Origin: Cristatella mucedo
Taxonomy: Eukaryota; Bryozoa; Phylactolaemata; Cristatellidae
NCBI GenBank assembly: GCA_009760855.2
Contig: WPIO01000113.1
Span: 510,001-574,000, forward strand
Length of the DNA: 64,000 nucleotides
Direction: 5' to 3'
Below are positions 12,036-23,400 of this stretch, piece by piece. Position 1 is the first letter of the stretch; every line of letters begins with the position of its first letter. The notes under the pieces are model-generated. The model was given only the letters and a program-made list of their open reading frames with translations, searched no databases and was not told the DNA's origin. Made by a program: the position numbers and the translations under genes.

Positions 12036-13689
12036 GCCTCACAACCCTAAGCAAAAACAAGAAAGGATAAATCTCTGATAATTTCATGGTTTCGTCAGCT
12101 CAGTCAGATGTAATGACTTTTGGAAGAATTTCTTAAGCACGACCCTATAAGTGTGTATATGTCGTTGTACCAGCTCGATACCGCCGACCGACCGATAACC
12201 TGACTGAGAATGCTAATAGGAAACTCACGACGTACGTCTTTAATAACAAGGAAATAGAGTAAATATCCACCAATGAATGTTAAAATATCGATCGGAAGAG
12301 TCCTATTGCTGGACTAACGGTGAGACGGTTGCCGTATGACCGATTTCAGCCGCGTGCACCGGCCGCTCGTCGCGAACTCAATACAAATTCATTTAACGGG
12401 AAAAGGCGCGATTTTCGCTTATAAATATAAGAATAATTGTTTATAATGTGCAATTAGAAACTAAAATTTGGGCAAACATGAAGACGTGCTGATGACCTAG
12501 GACCAAAACCGCGTGTCAAGCCATGCGTGCGACCTTCGCATCGTCTGGGTCGTCTCCCTTTCATGGTAGCTGTGCGAGCCGTCAAACGACTTTGATGTCC
12601 ACGTCCAAATACCAATAAGTGGCGTCTAGAGCAATGTTTTAAATGATACGTTTGTTCTGCCATGTTTTACTCTGCTGAGCGGTTGTAGTTTGGTCTGTTT
12701 AGCAGCGCCAGTCCAACGTGTTTTGCACTGCTCTCTTTTAGTTTTCGGTTTGGGCTTGCTTTCTTACCAGGGCCGTATTATTGGGCTCATTTCCTGCCCA
12801 CAGTTCCAAATTTCCAAACATGCTTTTGAGAAGGTTTGCTTGCAGCCCATTTACTTGACTGCCGAGATTAACCAGCTGCCGTCATTAGGCTGAGGTTCAC
12901 AAAGTTGGTAATGTGATAAAAGCGTTAAATTTCGTTAACTAAATAATTTGACTTTTCTCTAACGCTCACGAGCCAAGGCACACTTGTACAGCGGTCTAGA
13001 AGCCTAATACGCAAAACTGTGATAATATAAATAGGCTCACCAAGTGTCTCATCGTGCTGTCCCCTGGAAGAGCTGCTTCTAGTGAGTTAGGGAAGTCCAC
13101 ACGAAAACAGCGGCATGCCTGAGTCGCATTGGCACGGGAAGGGGCTTGGCGTTCTACAAATAAAAGCTCATTCGATCTCTGTGAGTGTCATACCTTGAGC
13201 TACTTCGCCGTAAGGTGGTGTCATAATGAAATTACCGCTGCGAATATTGTGTAAGAATAAAAGAAAAAATACATTGATATGGTGCCCTCAGATAAATGAT
13301 TGTTTTTATGTATACTTCACCTATGCTGCAAAGGAAGCATGGTTGAATGGTTAGTGGTAGCATGCCAAATGAAAAAGAAGCATAATACCGTTAGAGGTGT
13401 TTTGCACATGGTCAGCTTAGCTTCTTTAAAATGTTATGTCAGAATATGTCGAGACTCAAGTCCCAAGTGTGTTACAGGCTCCGGTAGTATACGAAATAAA
13501 GAAGCCGCTCCTAAGTATTGGAGGTACGATCTAAATCTAAATGCTAAATGATTAGATTTTTCAAAGCTTAGGGCAGGATGCATAGTTCCCTCGGTCTAAT
13601 TTTGCTGTTGAGTTGTGGCCTGACAGCAGCTTTTTTGAGAGGTATTGGGACATGATCCTTCCTATCGCCCACATTATCTTTGTGGCTTT
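12036..13689. other. Shared with unit 2, no gene seen
   Basis: It corresponds to about 30,920-32,560. The frames at 13,300-13,551 and 32,155-32,430 are related but contain substitutions and a small indel, and resemble no family I know. No RNA gene is recognised. Confidence 0.4.
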
Positions 13690-14805
13690 GGTGAGTTATA
13701 GATGTATGTTAAAAAACTATCGATCACCAAGTCCTTCTTGAATGCCTTTCATCTCGCCTGGCATCACTGGCACTGCATATCAAAGGTTGAGGTCATATTT
13801 CGGTATTAGACTCCAGAGTATTGATGCCAATAAAAAAGATCATCCGAGGGAAGACTAAAGAGTGGCGTACATCGGGGCTCTGTGCTTGGCTAGGGTCTCA
13901 TTACGTTTAGGAATCTTCCTCTCGCCGATGTGATTGCTAGACTAAACCGAGGCTTTCGCTACTATTCAGATGACACTTTGTTGTACCTTTGCAGTGATCC
14001 CTACAAGCCCGCCAGCACGTTCAATTTTCCCAACTCCCTTCTTGCATGTATAGATGACATCCACACATGGATGTTAGCCAACCTTAAGTGGAATGAGGAT
14101 AGGTACAACTTACAAGCTATGCGCTAACGAGATATGATTCACGAATTAGAAAAAAAATTCAATAATTTCTAAAATTTGGGCTTGTTTAGACTGGGACACT
14201 ACATCGCAATTGGTCCAAGTATTTCCGACATCTCATCACATAAGTAAGTCACTTCTTGCTGGTCTGTCTGCATGTGTAATCAGACACTTAAAGTGACTGC
14301 AAAAGTTTGCAGCTAGGGTCATCTTCCGTGAGCGTCCATATTGCTACAGCGTACCACTTCTCACCGACTTGCATCGGCTCCCAAAAAAGCAGTTCATCGA
14401 ATTCAAGATTCAGTGGTTTACTTTTAGTTCCCATGATTCTGTGATAAAGCACTACCTTCATAAAATCCCCTGAAATGACGACATTTGAAAAGGAGCTTAC
14501 AGTGCACCTGTTTGTCACAGAGTTTTGTGGGTCCCTGTGATCGCCCTTCGTGTGCATGTACCTGTTTATACTAGACTTGCTGCTTTAGCATGTTACAACA
14601 AAACATTCGGTAATGCTTTCTTTACATCATCTACCCTGTGCATGTCACCCTAACCGTGTTATTCATGCTGTTTGTTTCTCAAGCAAGATATTACTCACCA
14701 TTCAATTGCATTTCCCTGCGCACCTCATGTAAAGCCCCGACAAAGAGATTCTGAGGACACTTCGTCAAGTGCATTATTATTATTATTTATATAATTACCT
14801 ATGAA
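13690..14805 (+). mobile_element. LINE-A RT fragment with internal deletion
   Basis: It contains pieces of the reverse transcriptase core: LLDRL-type residues, RSYF-IRLQSID, then the YSDDTLLYL box (a variant of FYADDTQLY) near 13,960, and later the C-terminal segment and 3' UTR. It ends in a hairpin and ATT run at about 14,733-14,795. Large internal deletions and stops make it a dead copy. Unit 2 has it at 32,560-33,690. Confidence 0.75.
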
Positions 14806-14879
14806 GTGCCTATAAAGAGATTCAGTTCTTTGATGGTGCTAAGCAAATCCATCACTTTTATTATTATCATCAATATAAG

Positions 14880-15520
14880 TTCTGTTGGGATCGTAATAGA
14901 AATGCATACGTCAGCCTACGACAGTGCAGCACCCAGAGGTTGTCTGCCTATACTTAGGGGGACGGGTGGGCGGGCCTACCCGACCTTGACTGACGAATCG
15001 AGGCACAGCTTTCCTGCAGCTGGTGCTAGCAACGGCGCTGGCCAATCGGAGCACAGCAATCCTGGGTGCAGATGACCAGAAGCCCTATTAGCATTAAAGC
15101 CTGCAGACAGAGTTGTTGATTAAACGTTGTCGAGTTTGGTTGTGCTCAGAGTGCTTAAATCGTTTGCTTTTTTAGCAATACGCACTCGCACACACACTAA
15201 CAACAATAAATGTTGAGATCGTAATAGAGATGCACACGCCATCCTACGACTCGGCCTTGGCCTGAGCTCGTTGGCCAGTCCTAATCAAGGGGACCTTGAC
15301 TGACCAATCGAGGCGCAGCGCAGCGTCCGTGCAGCTAGCACTAGCAACTGCACTGGCCAATCGGAGAGCAGCGTCCCTGGGCACAGGCGACAGGAAGCTC
15401 CGTTAGCAATAACGTCTGCAGAGAGTTATTGATTAAACGTTTTTGAGTTCGGTTATGATTCAAGTGTTTAAATCGCTTGCTGCTAAGCAATACGCGAGCA
15501 CACACGTGCTCATAACAGTT
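14880..15520. repeat. Two-unit tandem repeat of about 320 bp with CCAAT boxes
   Basis: Two diverged direct repeats begin near 14,882 (tgttgggatcgtaatag) and 15,210 (tgttgagatcgtaatag). Each carries a GACBAATCGAGGC-like site and a GGCCAATCGGAG site, about 50 bp apart. The same two-unit array is in unit 2 at 33,770-34,400. Its function is unknown. Confidence 0.7.
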
Positions 15521-15599
15521 CGTGCGCACATAACGACTTACATTATGCATGCTGCTCATTGATGTTACCACCAGTCTTTTGGTAATATTTTCCATTTCA

Positions 15600-15680
15600 A
15601 TGCATCTGTAAAGTGCTTAGAAAGAGATCCAGTTCTGTGCAATGCAAATGTATTATGATTAATATTGTTATCACTAAGTC
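15600..15680 (+). mobile_element. LINE-type 3' hairpin remnant
   Basis: The sequence tgtaaagtgcttagaaagag, a short loop, then a degenerate ATT tail, matches the LINE-A 3' end without the rest of the element. The unit 2 copy is at 34,480-34,545. Confidence 0.55.
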
Positions 15681-15789
15681 CGGAGTGAATTTGTGGCTTC
15701 AGACGAATAGGAACGAAAGGCTCGGTTTAGAAAATGATCGGCTAATTAATGGCACACCAGAACCAATTGAGTCTGAGGCCTATGTTGAA

Positions 15790-16330
15790 TAATACCCAAG
15801 CTAATTAAAGGCAGTTTAGATAATATGACTGGCCAGGAGAATGAAGGGAAGTAAAAGTGAGTGAAGGAATAACCATAAAGTCAGTATGCTGCTTACTTGG
15901 GAGCCAGTGCAGCTCAATGAGAAATAATGTCATGTAGTTGTGGCATTCACATGAGGCTACCTTGGTTTTAGGGCTTTGCATCAGCCTTGTGTTGCATTGG
16001 CCAGATGAAATGTGATTGGTGAGTTATAGAAGTGATGACACGATGCCATCAATGACCAACTTGGATGTATCATCCCTATCTAAGCAGGCCCTATCCTTTG
16101 TAACATTGCTGAGCAAAACCCTGGCTGTGTTGACTGTGAAGCTTGTCTGGTTGTACGGTGAACGTCACTTTCACATATAGCACCCAGATTTCATGCAGAT
16201 GCATCAGAGCGATAGGCTGACCTAGATCAGTTTGAGAGGGACGCGGTTCAATAAATGAATAATACCAGGATTTCTTATAATTTGTCGACTTGTTCTCTGT
16301 CATTAGATTTGAGAGCGTTTAGTGTCATCT
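15790..16330 (-). mobile_element. LINE-C fragment (L2/CR1-like)
   Basis: The reverse strand carries an ELHWLPSKQHTDF-type C-terminal segment, clearest in the unit 2 copy at 34,679-34,861, and further upstream coding remains. The segment differs from both LINE-A and LINE-B. No intact frame remains. Confidence 0.55.
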
Positions 16331-17190
16331 CAGGGATTGGTTCAGCAATCCCAGCTGTAATGTGGTTACATAAGTTTGACTTGCTCAAAAGCAGAGATGG
16401 ATCACACTTTAGGTATGCTTGCTAGCCGTTATTCAAAAATGTCAAGGCTAACGGTCTTCCGGTTTCGTCATCCACAGGTGATTTTTGATAGTGTAGAGGA
16501 CACTATATACTGGTTAAATAAGATGGCGAGATATTCCTAATTTGGTCATTACAAGACTTGATAGATTATAATCCTGGTAGAAAAGATTTAATCAGCCTCT
16601 AGTCTTTTGAAGAGAGTAGAACCCACTGTAAGCAACCTAACGTAATCAACCGGCGTACAGGATTTGACACATAACCGCTTAGTTTACCCACTGAAATAAC
16701 AGTTAAAATTATTCTGTTCGGGTTAAAGACGATTCGTGGTAAACAAATTTAAATTGAAATCTGACTCACTGGAAATCTTGCAATATTTGATACTGGCGGA
16801 GGAGTATGTAATAGATTAAATCTAAACTCAACTGCCTATCTATGTCATAACCATACTTTGATTTTGAAAATGGAAGGCTGAACCGTCAAATTCGGCTCGG
16901 TAAACATATCTCGGACAGCATAAGCAGAGAATCTGGGTGTCTGATTTCAAGGAGAAATTTTGCTAGACGACATCAATTTTGCAGTAATGTCGGCCCACTT
17001 TCAGCTAGTTAGCCTAATGCAAATTGAGAACACTTAAACATAAATAATACACTGCTGTTGCTCCATGCATTTGTGGTAGCCTGTCATGAGTTCTGTATCT
17101 CACTGCCTGCCATGACGGATGCAACCAGTTGCTTACAGTTGATTCAAAACTCCAGAGAGGTCTTGATTGTAGCAATCCGGGTAATTACTA
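16331..17190. other. Shared with unit 2, no gene seen
   Basis: It matches 35,210-36,060. Parts resemble eroded LINE reverse transcriptase upstream of LINE-C, but no convincing motif is left. Confidence 0.35.
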
Positions 17191-17195
17191 CATCT

Positions 17196-17345
17196 GTCTG
17201 AGCTGGTTTGGTCTAGCGATTAAGGGGCTCGCCCAGACCAAGGACTGACTGAGGTCGTGGGCTCGAGCCCCGAGGCACATGTGAATCGTCTGAATAGAGA
17301 TTAAGTTCTCTTGGGGCGCTATATAAATGAATTATATTTTATATA
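17196..17345 (+). mobile_element. SINE-1: tRNA-headed SINE with LINE-A tail
   Basis: The head has a box A, tggtctagcgattaagg (17,209-17,225), and a box B around gggctcgagcccc (17,260-17,272), spaced as in a tRNA gene. The tail, aatagagattaagttctc then ggggcgctatataaatg, is the LINE-A 3' hairpin. It is absent from the same place in unit 2 (36,058), so it is a unit-specific insertion or was lost there. A second copy is at 48,501-48,655, minus strand. Confidence 0.8.
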
Positions 17346-17865
17346 TATTTATCTTCCCGCTCCTTGACGACTACATAGCCAATGCCCAGGGAGTAGTGAC
17401 ATGTACAGTTGCCCTTGTATCTTCGACGAGGAGGCAAAGTGCCAAGTCTCTTTACAACATTTTTTCTTTCTTTCAGAAGCACCGTGTAAATGCTACTTTA
17501 CATGCATTCTAGTGCACTACTCATTGCATGTTAGTAGCCAGAGGTGCCACCATCTGATGGCCACGAGTTTCTTGTGTATGTTAGCTGGCTGGCCTAAGCA
17601 CGATAGTTGTGCTATGTTATATGCTCGTCTAGTTTTGATACTGTGCATGTCGTTGATCGTTGGTTCTTGTGGATAACATAGCTGGTTGTGCTGCATCCGC
17701 ATAAAGATTAGGTTAGGGTTAACTGCTTAGTTGCTTTTTATTGCTACCGATAAAGGTGCACTTGATTGAGGGTGTCAGCGGTTGCTTCCGTTGTCATACT
17801 CAAAGCTTCTGTTGAGCGAAGGCTGGTGTTGCAGCCGCACTGTACATGCCTGTTTATTGTCGCAG
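17346..17865. other. Upstream flank of ZNF1
   Basis: Up to about 17,583 the sequence is missing from unit 2. From 17,584 it matches 36,060 onward and leads into the zinc-finger exon. A candidate splice acceptor, tttattgtcgcag at 17,853-17,865, is conserved in all three zinc-finger copies (36,634 and 43,105), which supports an intron ending here. Confidence 0.45.
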
Positions 17866-18004
17866 CAGCCAAGCCTCACAGCCAATAGAAGCTGCAGGTG
17901 TGGCAACGCCGGTGAGAATGCATGCGACCGTTTCAGCAGGTTCCACATTCACCTTGGCAGCCTGAATCGTCACCAGCACATGAACACCGCGAGCGGCTCC
18001 TCGT
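17866..18004 (+). pseudogene. ZNF1 5' part, frame-shifted fingers
   Basis: After the conserved acceptor the leader QPSLTANRSCRCGNAGENAC is shared with ZNF2, where it continues in frame into fingers. Here the following two fingers fall into two different frames and the first lacks its cysteine pair. This part cannot be translated in one frame with the seven-finger array. Confidence 0.6.
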
Positions 18005-18679
18005 TTGCAACAAGTGTGGAAACCGTTTCACGAAACTGAGCAGCCTAAAGCTTCACCAAACATACACATGGGTGTGCGGACCCTAGAGTGCAACCAGTGC
18101 GATGCATGCTACTCCAAGCTCAGCCAATTGACAACCCACAAGCGTACACACATGGGCGAGCGACCGTATGCTTGCAAAGAGTGCAACAAGTGCTTTGCTT
18201 ACCCAGGCCGCCTGAAAATGCACCAGCTCTCGCACACGGGCGAGCGGCCACATGCGTGTGACCAGTGTGGCAACCGCTTCAGGCTTGCCAACGTCCTGAA
18301 ACGGCACCAGCTCACGCACACGGGCGAGCGGCCACATGCCTGTGACCAATGTGGCTACAGCTTCAGCCAACTCAACGCCCTGAAGCAGCACCAGCGGACT
18401 CACACGGGCGAGCGGCCTTACATATGTAAAGAGTGCAGCAAGGGTTTTTCTCAGGCAAGCAGCCTGAAGCAGCATCAGCACATCCACACAGGCGAGCGGC
18501 CATATGCATGCAGCCAGTGCAACAAGCAGTTTGCTCAACTCGGCGATCTGAATCGACACCAGCGCACGCACACGGGTGAGAAGCCGTACACTTGCGACCT
18601 GTGTGGAAGCTGCTTCACTCGGCTCTCCAGCCTGAAGCGGCACCAGCTCATGCACAATGACGAACGATCGCATGCCTGA
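18005..18679 (+). CDS. ZNF1: C2H2 zinc-finger protein, seven fingers
   Basis: The 224-residue frame encodes seven tandem C2H2 fingers of the form YxCxxC-F-L-HQ-TH, joined by canonical TGERP/TGEKP linkers and ending ...NDERSHA then stop. Such arrays bind DNA in the nucleus, typically as transcription regulators. No KRAB, SCAN, BTB or ZAD domain is visible. The ATG at 18,005 is only the first in frame. The real coding exon probably starts near 17,866, after a conserved acceptor, because two degenerate fingers (RFHIHLGSLNRHQ and LLVCNKCGNRFTKL) lie upstream in other frames. Those frameshifts suggest a damaged N-terminus, so this may be a pseudogene with an intact 3' part. It is the terminal element of duplication unit 1. 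Confidence 0.75.
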   Translation: MQQVWKPFHETEQPKASPNIHMGVRTLECNQCDACYSKLSQLTTHKRTHMGERPYACKECNKCFAYPGRLKMHQLSHTGERPHACDQCGNRFRLANVLKRHQLTHTGERPHACDQCGYSFSQLNALKQHQRTHTGERPYICKECSKGFSQASSLKQHQHIHTGERPYACSQCNKQFAQLGDLNRHQRTHTGEKPYTCDLCGSCFTRLSSLKRHQLMHNDERSHA

Positions 18680-20147
18680 GATCAATTCGGCACGCATTTC
18701 TACGGTACCACCTGGTAGAGGCTACCTCGGTATACTCATGTCGACGACCACCACCACTCAGCAGCAGCCATTGCTGCACCCGAAGAGGCTCGTGTAGGCC
18801 GAACTTGGATCAGGCGCAGTGCCGCCAGGCTGCAGCTCTAGTTAGTGACTGATTTGCTGTTGCTGCTTCTGCAACTGCTGCTGATACAGCCGATGCATTC
18901 TGTGTTTCGTCTATCGTACTTTACAATGCCAGACCTCCACCGATTAGGAATGACGTCTACTGCGATTTCAGAAAGGAAGCTCATGGTTACTGTGGCCTGA
19001 TCACTTATGATTTCAATAGGACCCAAAGCAATGCATTTGGTCAGCCGCATCAAAAGGCCAGCAGTAATCAGCTGACGTTTTTATCGTGCTTTCATGCCCT
19101 AAAAAATTTACTTTAAGTACTTTTTAGTACTATTTAATTTAAGTACTTTGCATCAGGCTCACGTGGTCTACTTAAAGAGGGGCCCACATTGAGTATAGAT
19201 ATCAACCAATACGGATTTTGCAAGCTGGTACTAACATCTGGCTTTTAACGTGCAGCATTGTAATTTAATAAACTTTCAAGTTCTTCTGGCTAGCTTACAG
19301 TTGGCTCCACTGGCTTACAGCTTTCCCATTTACCTATAGGAATTTCTTTGTTCTCAGCTTATGCTACTCACGTTGCAATTTGGCCTCGCTGCATGCTACT
19401 AACGGCTCTACATGTATTCTTGTATGCTTTTGCATGCCAGTCCAAGGTTGGTTGCTTTGGTTGTTTGCTCTTGGTTATCTCTGCTATTGCAGCAGGCCGT
19501 GGAGCACCTGGATTGAGAATTGGTTCACTCAGGTCACTATAATAAAAGGATGTTGTTATAACAAAATTATAATTATTATTATACTAATACTATTTCTTGA
19601 CCATTATTTAATTATAATTACTTATAACAATTATTATAATTATATTAGATTACTGAATAGGAATAAAAATAATAAGACATCCCCATAGTACAGTCTTGAA
19701 GAGCTGAATCCCTATCTAGGCACTGTATATTCCGGAGGGGAAGCAAGTCAATCGGCAAGTGATATAATGCCTACCACCAGCATGCATCAGAATGCCAGTA
19801 CTAGAAGACACTGTTCGGGACAAATGCAGTATGGAAAAGATGCGGTTTTTCTTCCTTTTAATTGTCAAGTCTTGAGAGCTGACGTGACGTCTGTTGGGAT
19901 TGAGGTTCCGTTTGGCTTGTGAATTCACTGATGACACAGTTTGACATATATAGTTTTAGGTTGGTCAGAGGCATAGTTAAACCGCTTAAGTTAGACAAGT
20001 AGCTAGGGTTAGACAAGTAGATGGCACGGTAATTATCTCAACTTAAAAGCAAGGTTGGTAATTTTGAGCTGCAGAATTAGAGAACCTAACAGTATTTACA
20101 TAGCATGGAAGTTGATAGGTTGCATGAAGGGACGCCAATGTAGACAT
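18680..20147. repeat. Degenerate older copy of the 2,750-5,280 segment
   Basis: Downstream of ZNF1, 18,700-18,800 matches the ZNF2 3' flank at 40,760-40,850. From 18,820 it resembles 2,810 onward, and 19,420-20,060 resembles 4,690-5,260, with deletions. An AT-rich ATT/AAT stretch lies at 19,560-19,670. No gene is seen. Confidence 0.5.
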
Positions 20148-20292
20148 AGCTCTTCTAATAGAAGATGCTGTCTGGCGACCGTTACGGTGTGCACGGTAAT
20201 TTAGGTGTCATCCTTGCCAACTTCTTTGATTTTTAAGCTTCTTTAAGAAGACTGCTTACAAAGCTCCAAAAAAGACTGCTTAAAAAACTCCA
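20148..20292 (+). mobile_element. LINE-B fragment at the start of unit 2
   Basis: It is the same fragment as 1-140, again orientated plus, with a short internal duplication of the 'agactgctta' stretch. It abuts a minus-strand LINE-B copy. Confidence 0.55.
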
Positions 20293-21250
20293 AAAAGTCA
20301 TACAGACCACGAGGGTGTTACGCAGGAGAGTTTTAGTATAGCTCACTCACAGCCTAAGTGGCTTTAGGTATGCATTCGGTAGCAAGCAGACTTTTGTCTC
20401 AGGCTACAAAGAGAAAGTGGGAAGTATAGCAGAGTCAGGAGAGCAGTCGAGGTAGTGAGTTGCATAGAAGTAGCAGCTCAGGACCGCTAAAAAGGATGTG
20501 CCATAGTCGGCAGTAGCAGAGTAGTTGTCGTTGTATAAGAACTGTGTATGCGATATCCACAGTCTAGGACCTACAGAGCTAAAGTTTGTGTCGCCAACTG
20601 TCTTTAAGTGGAGGAATCGGACAGCTAATTTACTGTCTACACAGGACCCGAGGGCGGGAACAGGCTGAAACTGATGCAGTAGTTTAGCTATGTACGAAGG
20701 AGACGAGCTGTGGCAGGCCTTTTGGGTCAGCGCAAGAACTTTGCTCTGTATCCTTAGCTCAACCGGCAACCATCCTAGCTCTTTAAGCGAAGGAGTCACG
20801 GGCTCAAACCATTGGGACTTGAAGACTAGCCTTGCAGCCTTATTCATAGTCACCTGCAGCGGCCTAATAGCTGTCTTTGGCAGCCCGCCAAAAGGGAATC
20901 ACAATAATCAAGCTGAGACAGAACTAAAGAGCTAGTTACATTTTTTACAAGCCAATGTGGGGGACAGCTTCTAATCTGGGATAGGGATCGGATGGGAAGG
21001 CTAGCTGTAGAAGCAGTATTCTGAATAAAGCTTTTGAAATTGAGCCAGCTGTCGAACACGACACCTAAATTTTGAGCACGTCTTCATAGTCGCACAATAG
21101 CATCACCTATTAGAACAGCAAAGGCTTTTGATCCTGCCACAGGCTCAGGGCGTCCTATGAGCAGCAGTTCCTGTTTTATCATCATGTAATTTCATTAAGT
21201 TTTCCGACATCCAGGATCGAATATCGGCATGGCAAGCATTCAGTTTCTCA
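20293..21250 (-). mobile_element. LINE-B, 5'-truncated (unit 2 copy)
   Basis: It is the counterpart of 1,260-2,240. The reverse frame of 149 residues at 20,404-20,853 encodes LGWLPVELRIQSKVLALTQ, SPSYIAKLLHQFQPVPAL and the following LINE-B C-terminus. Its 3' flank differs from unit 1, so the left boundary was rearranged. Confidence 0.75.
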
Positions 21251-21612
21251 GTTGTAGGAGCATGCGAAATTAATTCACGGTCTGCAAAGGATTTGAGGTT
21301 TGCAGGAGGCATAGGTACACGGTTGGATTCCGAAAAGCAGATGGTAGTATGCTTTGCCTGGTGGGAGAATAGATCTGATAGGTAGGTTGGCAGCAAACAA
21401 TGAAGGGACCTGAAAGTGAACGACAAAACTTTGAAGTCGATTTGTTACTTGACTAGTAGCCAGTGCAGGTCGGCGAGAAGTGGTGCGATGTGGCAATTGC
21501 CATGCTTAAAACAGACGAGCATCGCTGCAGAGTTTTGCACAAGCTGTAAGTGCCATATTGCCCAAGCCGGTCGATTAAAAAGCACTAAGTGACAGAAGTA
21601 CAAAAAAATGTC
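21251..21612 (-). mobile_element. LINE-A fragment (unit 2 copy)
   Basis: It matches 2,241-2,600 and encodes LADLHWLLVK and the SNRVPMPPANLKSFADREL-like segment on the reverse strand. Confidence 0.65.
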
Positions 21613-21621
21613 ACTAAAATA

Positions 21622-21720
21622 ATGTGGGCCGTGATGGCAAACTGGGTAAGGCGGTTGATTTTTACAACCTCGCTGCAATGGTGGTGGGTTCGAATCCAGT
21701 GGTGAGCGATTCTTTACTGT
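21622..21720 (+). mobile_element. SINE-2 head fragment (unit 2 copy)
   Basis: It has a gccgtgatggcaaactgggt start and a near-perfect box B, ggttcgaatcc, at about 21,687. The tail is missing as in unit 1. Confidence 0.65.
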
Positions 21721-22419
21721 TTATTGATCTACCTAACGAATTGGCACATTTGACTGATGACACGTGACTGATTCGACAAGCACTCCTCATCGTTGGCTTA
21801 TTATTGCGAAGGCAAAGGCCGACCTGCCAAGCTGCAGCTCTAGGAAGTGACTGTCCTGCAGCAACTGCTGATGCGGCTGCATCTTTACTTTACCTATCGC
21901 TCTTTGCAAGGCAGCGCTTTTTCAGATTAGCCAGTGTGATTGTAGAATTAAAGCTCAGGATCAACTTGAGCACTTGCAGCTCATGATTCCGATGAAGCCC
22001 AAAGTGAACACTTGCACACCAGTCTGCAAACGGCTCAGTGCGATCAGCCGACATTTTTGCCATGTTTTGAGCTGTAGAACCCGTTTCTCAACGTGACTGA
22101 TTTACGAAAGCACATGACTGCATGCCCACGTGGTCTACTGTCGGCTAGCTTCTATCGAGCTTAATCGAAGCTCTGGCTTTTAATCTCAGTCTTTGCAGGT
22201 GAATTGAATTCAAGATCCCTTGCCTAGGTTTCCTGCTTCACTCACTTACTCAGCTTCAGCTTACCTATTAGATCTTCATGCTCTTCAGTGCGTTCGCTTT
22301 GAAGATTGTAGTAAATAGTAAAGACAGAATCAAACGTCAACAGAGTGAAAAATCAGCTCCACTATTCAGTCCGCCTTTGTTCAGCTACATAGCATTGTTA
22401 AAAGGCTTGTTTAGATAAA

Positions 22420-23400
22420 GATAACATGTCTAAGTTGATCCGTGCATTCGTGACATCCCGTCTTGACTTCTGTAACTCACTGCTTACTGGCCTACCGGCA
22501 TGCGAAATCAGGCGCCTGCAGCTGGTTGAAAACTCTGCAGCTAGGCTTGTCTATCGTGAGCGTCACAGTTGCCACATTAGACCTCTTCTCGCAGACCTGC
22601 ACTGGCTACCAGTCAAGCAACACATAGTCTTCAAGGTTTTTTCGCTCACTTTTAGGTTACTTCATTCTTTGGCTCCAGCCTATCTCCCAGATCTACTTCC
22701 CCATCAGGCTAAGCGTCGCACCACCTGCTTGTCGGAGTGTAATGTAATGTATCTCCGTCAGTAACTCCACAAAGTCATACAGATCAGGTGGGTGTTACAC
22801 AGGAGAATTTTGTATAGGGCACCGACATTCTAAGCGGCTTTCGGTACACATTCGGTAGCCAACTGACTTCGTCTCACACAACAGAGAGAAAGTGGGAAGC
22901 ATAGAAGAGTCAGGAGAGTAGTTGAGGTAGTGATTAGCATGGAAGTAGCAGCTCAGGACCTTAGAAAAGGATGAGCCGTAGTCAGAATCCAACAGTTTAC
23001 CAATACCTCGCACAAAACTCACATTCTTTGGAGACAGTGAATTTAGTTCGTATGCTCCCAAAGCCAGGAACTCACTCCCGACGTGCGTCACAACACACCC
23101 TGATTTGACCACGTTTAAAGAGAACTTAACAAGCACACCTATTTAGGAGAGCCTTTTGTGGGTCCCTGCGATTCGTCCTTGATGTGCTTATGCGTGCTGA
23201 CACCGTGCATGCTGCCACTAACAGCACTTGCATGCTGACCCTGTGCATGTCACCATAACCGTGTCATTCATGTTGTTTATAAAGCTTGATATTACTCACC
23301 ATTATAACCGCGTTTCCCTTTGCTGCAAATGTGAAGGACCTAGAAAGAGATTGAGTTGGCTGAGGGTGCCTTAGCAAACATATTATTATTATTATTATAA
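22420..23400 (+). mobile_element. LINE-A 3' end (unit 2 copy)
   Basis: The frame at 22,426-22,764 keeps the C-terminal segment in one piece: TSRLDFCNSLLTGLPACEIR, LLADLHWLPVKQHIVFKVFS and HSLAPAYLPDLLPHQAKRRT. The 3' UTR continues after a nested LINE-B and ends in a hairpin and ATT run at 23,383-23,398. Confidence 0.8.
22742..22985 (-). mobile_element. LINE-B 3' end, nested (unit 2 copy)
   Basis: It is the counterpart of 3,705-3,958 with a clearer tail, gtaatgtaatgtatctcc, i.e. ATTAC repeats on the element strand. It is flanked by gtcgga and gtcaga. Confidence 0.75.

Noticed and set aside
13300-13551. An open frame partly conserved with 32,155-32,430
   Set aside because: The similarity reflects the duplication only; indels shift the frame and no domain is visible.
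17196-17275. A possible tRNA gene
   Set aside because: The box A and box B fit, but the anticodon stem and acceptor stem do not pair, and the sequence continues into a LINE-type tail. It is a SINE head.
17708-17725. A telomere-like ttaggttagggtta stretch
   Set aside because: It has only two repeat units, which is expected by chance.
18083-18697. A 204-residue reverse-strand open frame, and similar ones at 36,701-37,102 and 43,163-43,711
   Set aside because: They are antisense shadows of the zinc-finger arrays; their periodic repeats mirror the 84-nt finger repeat.
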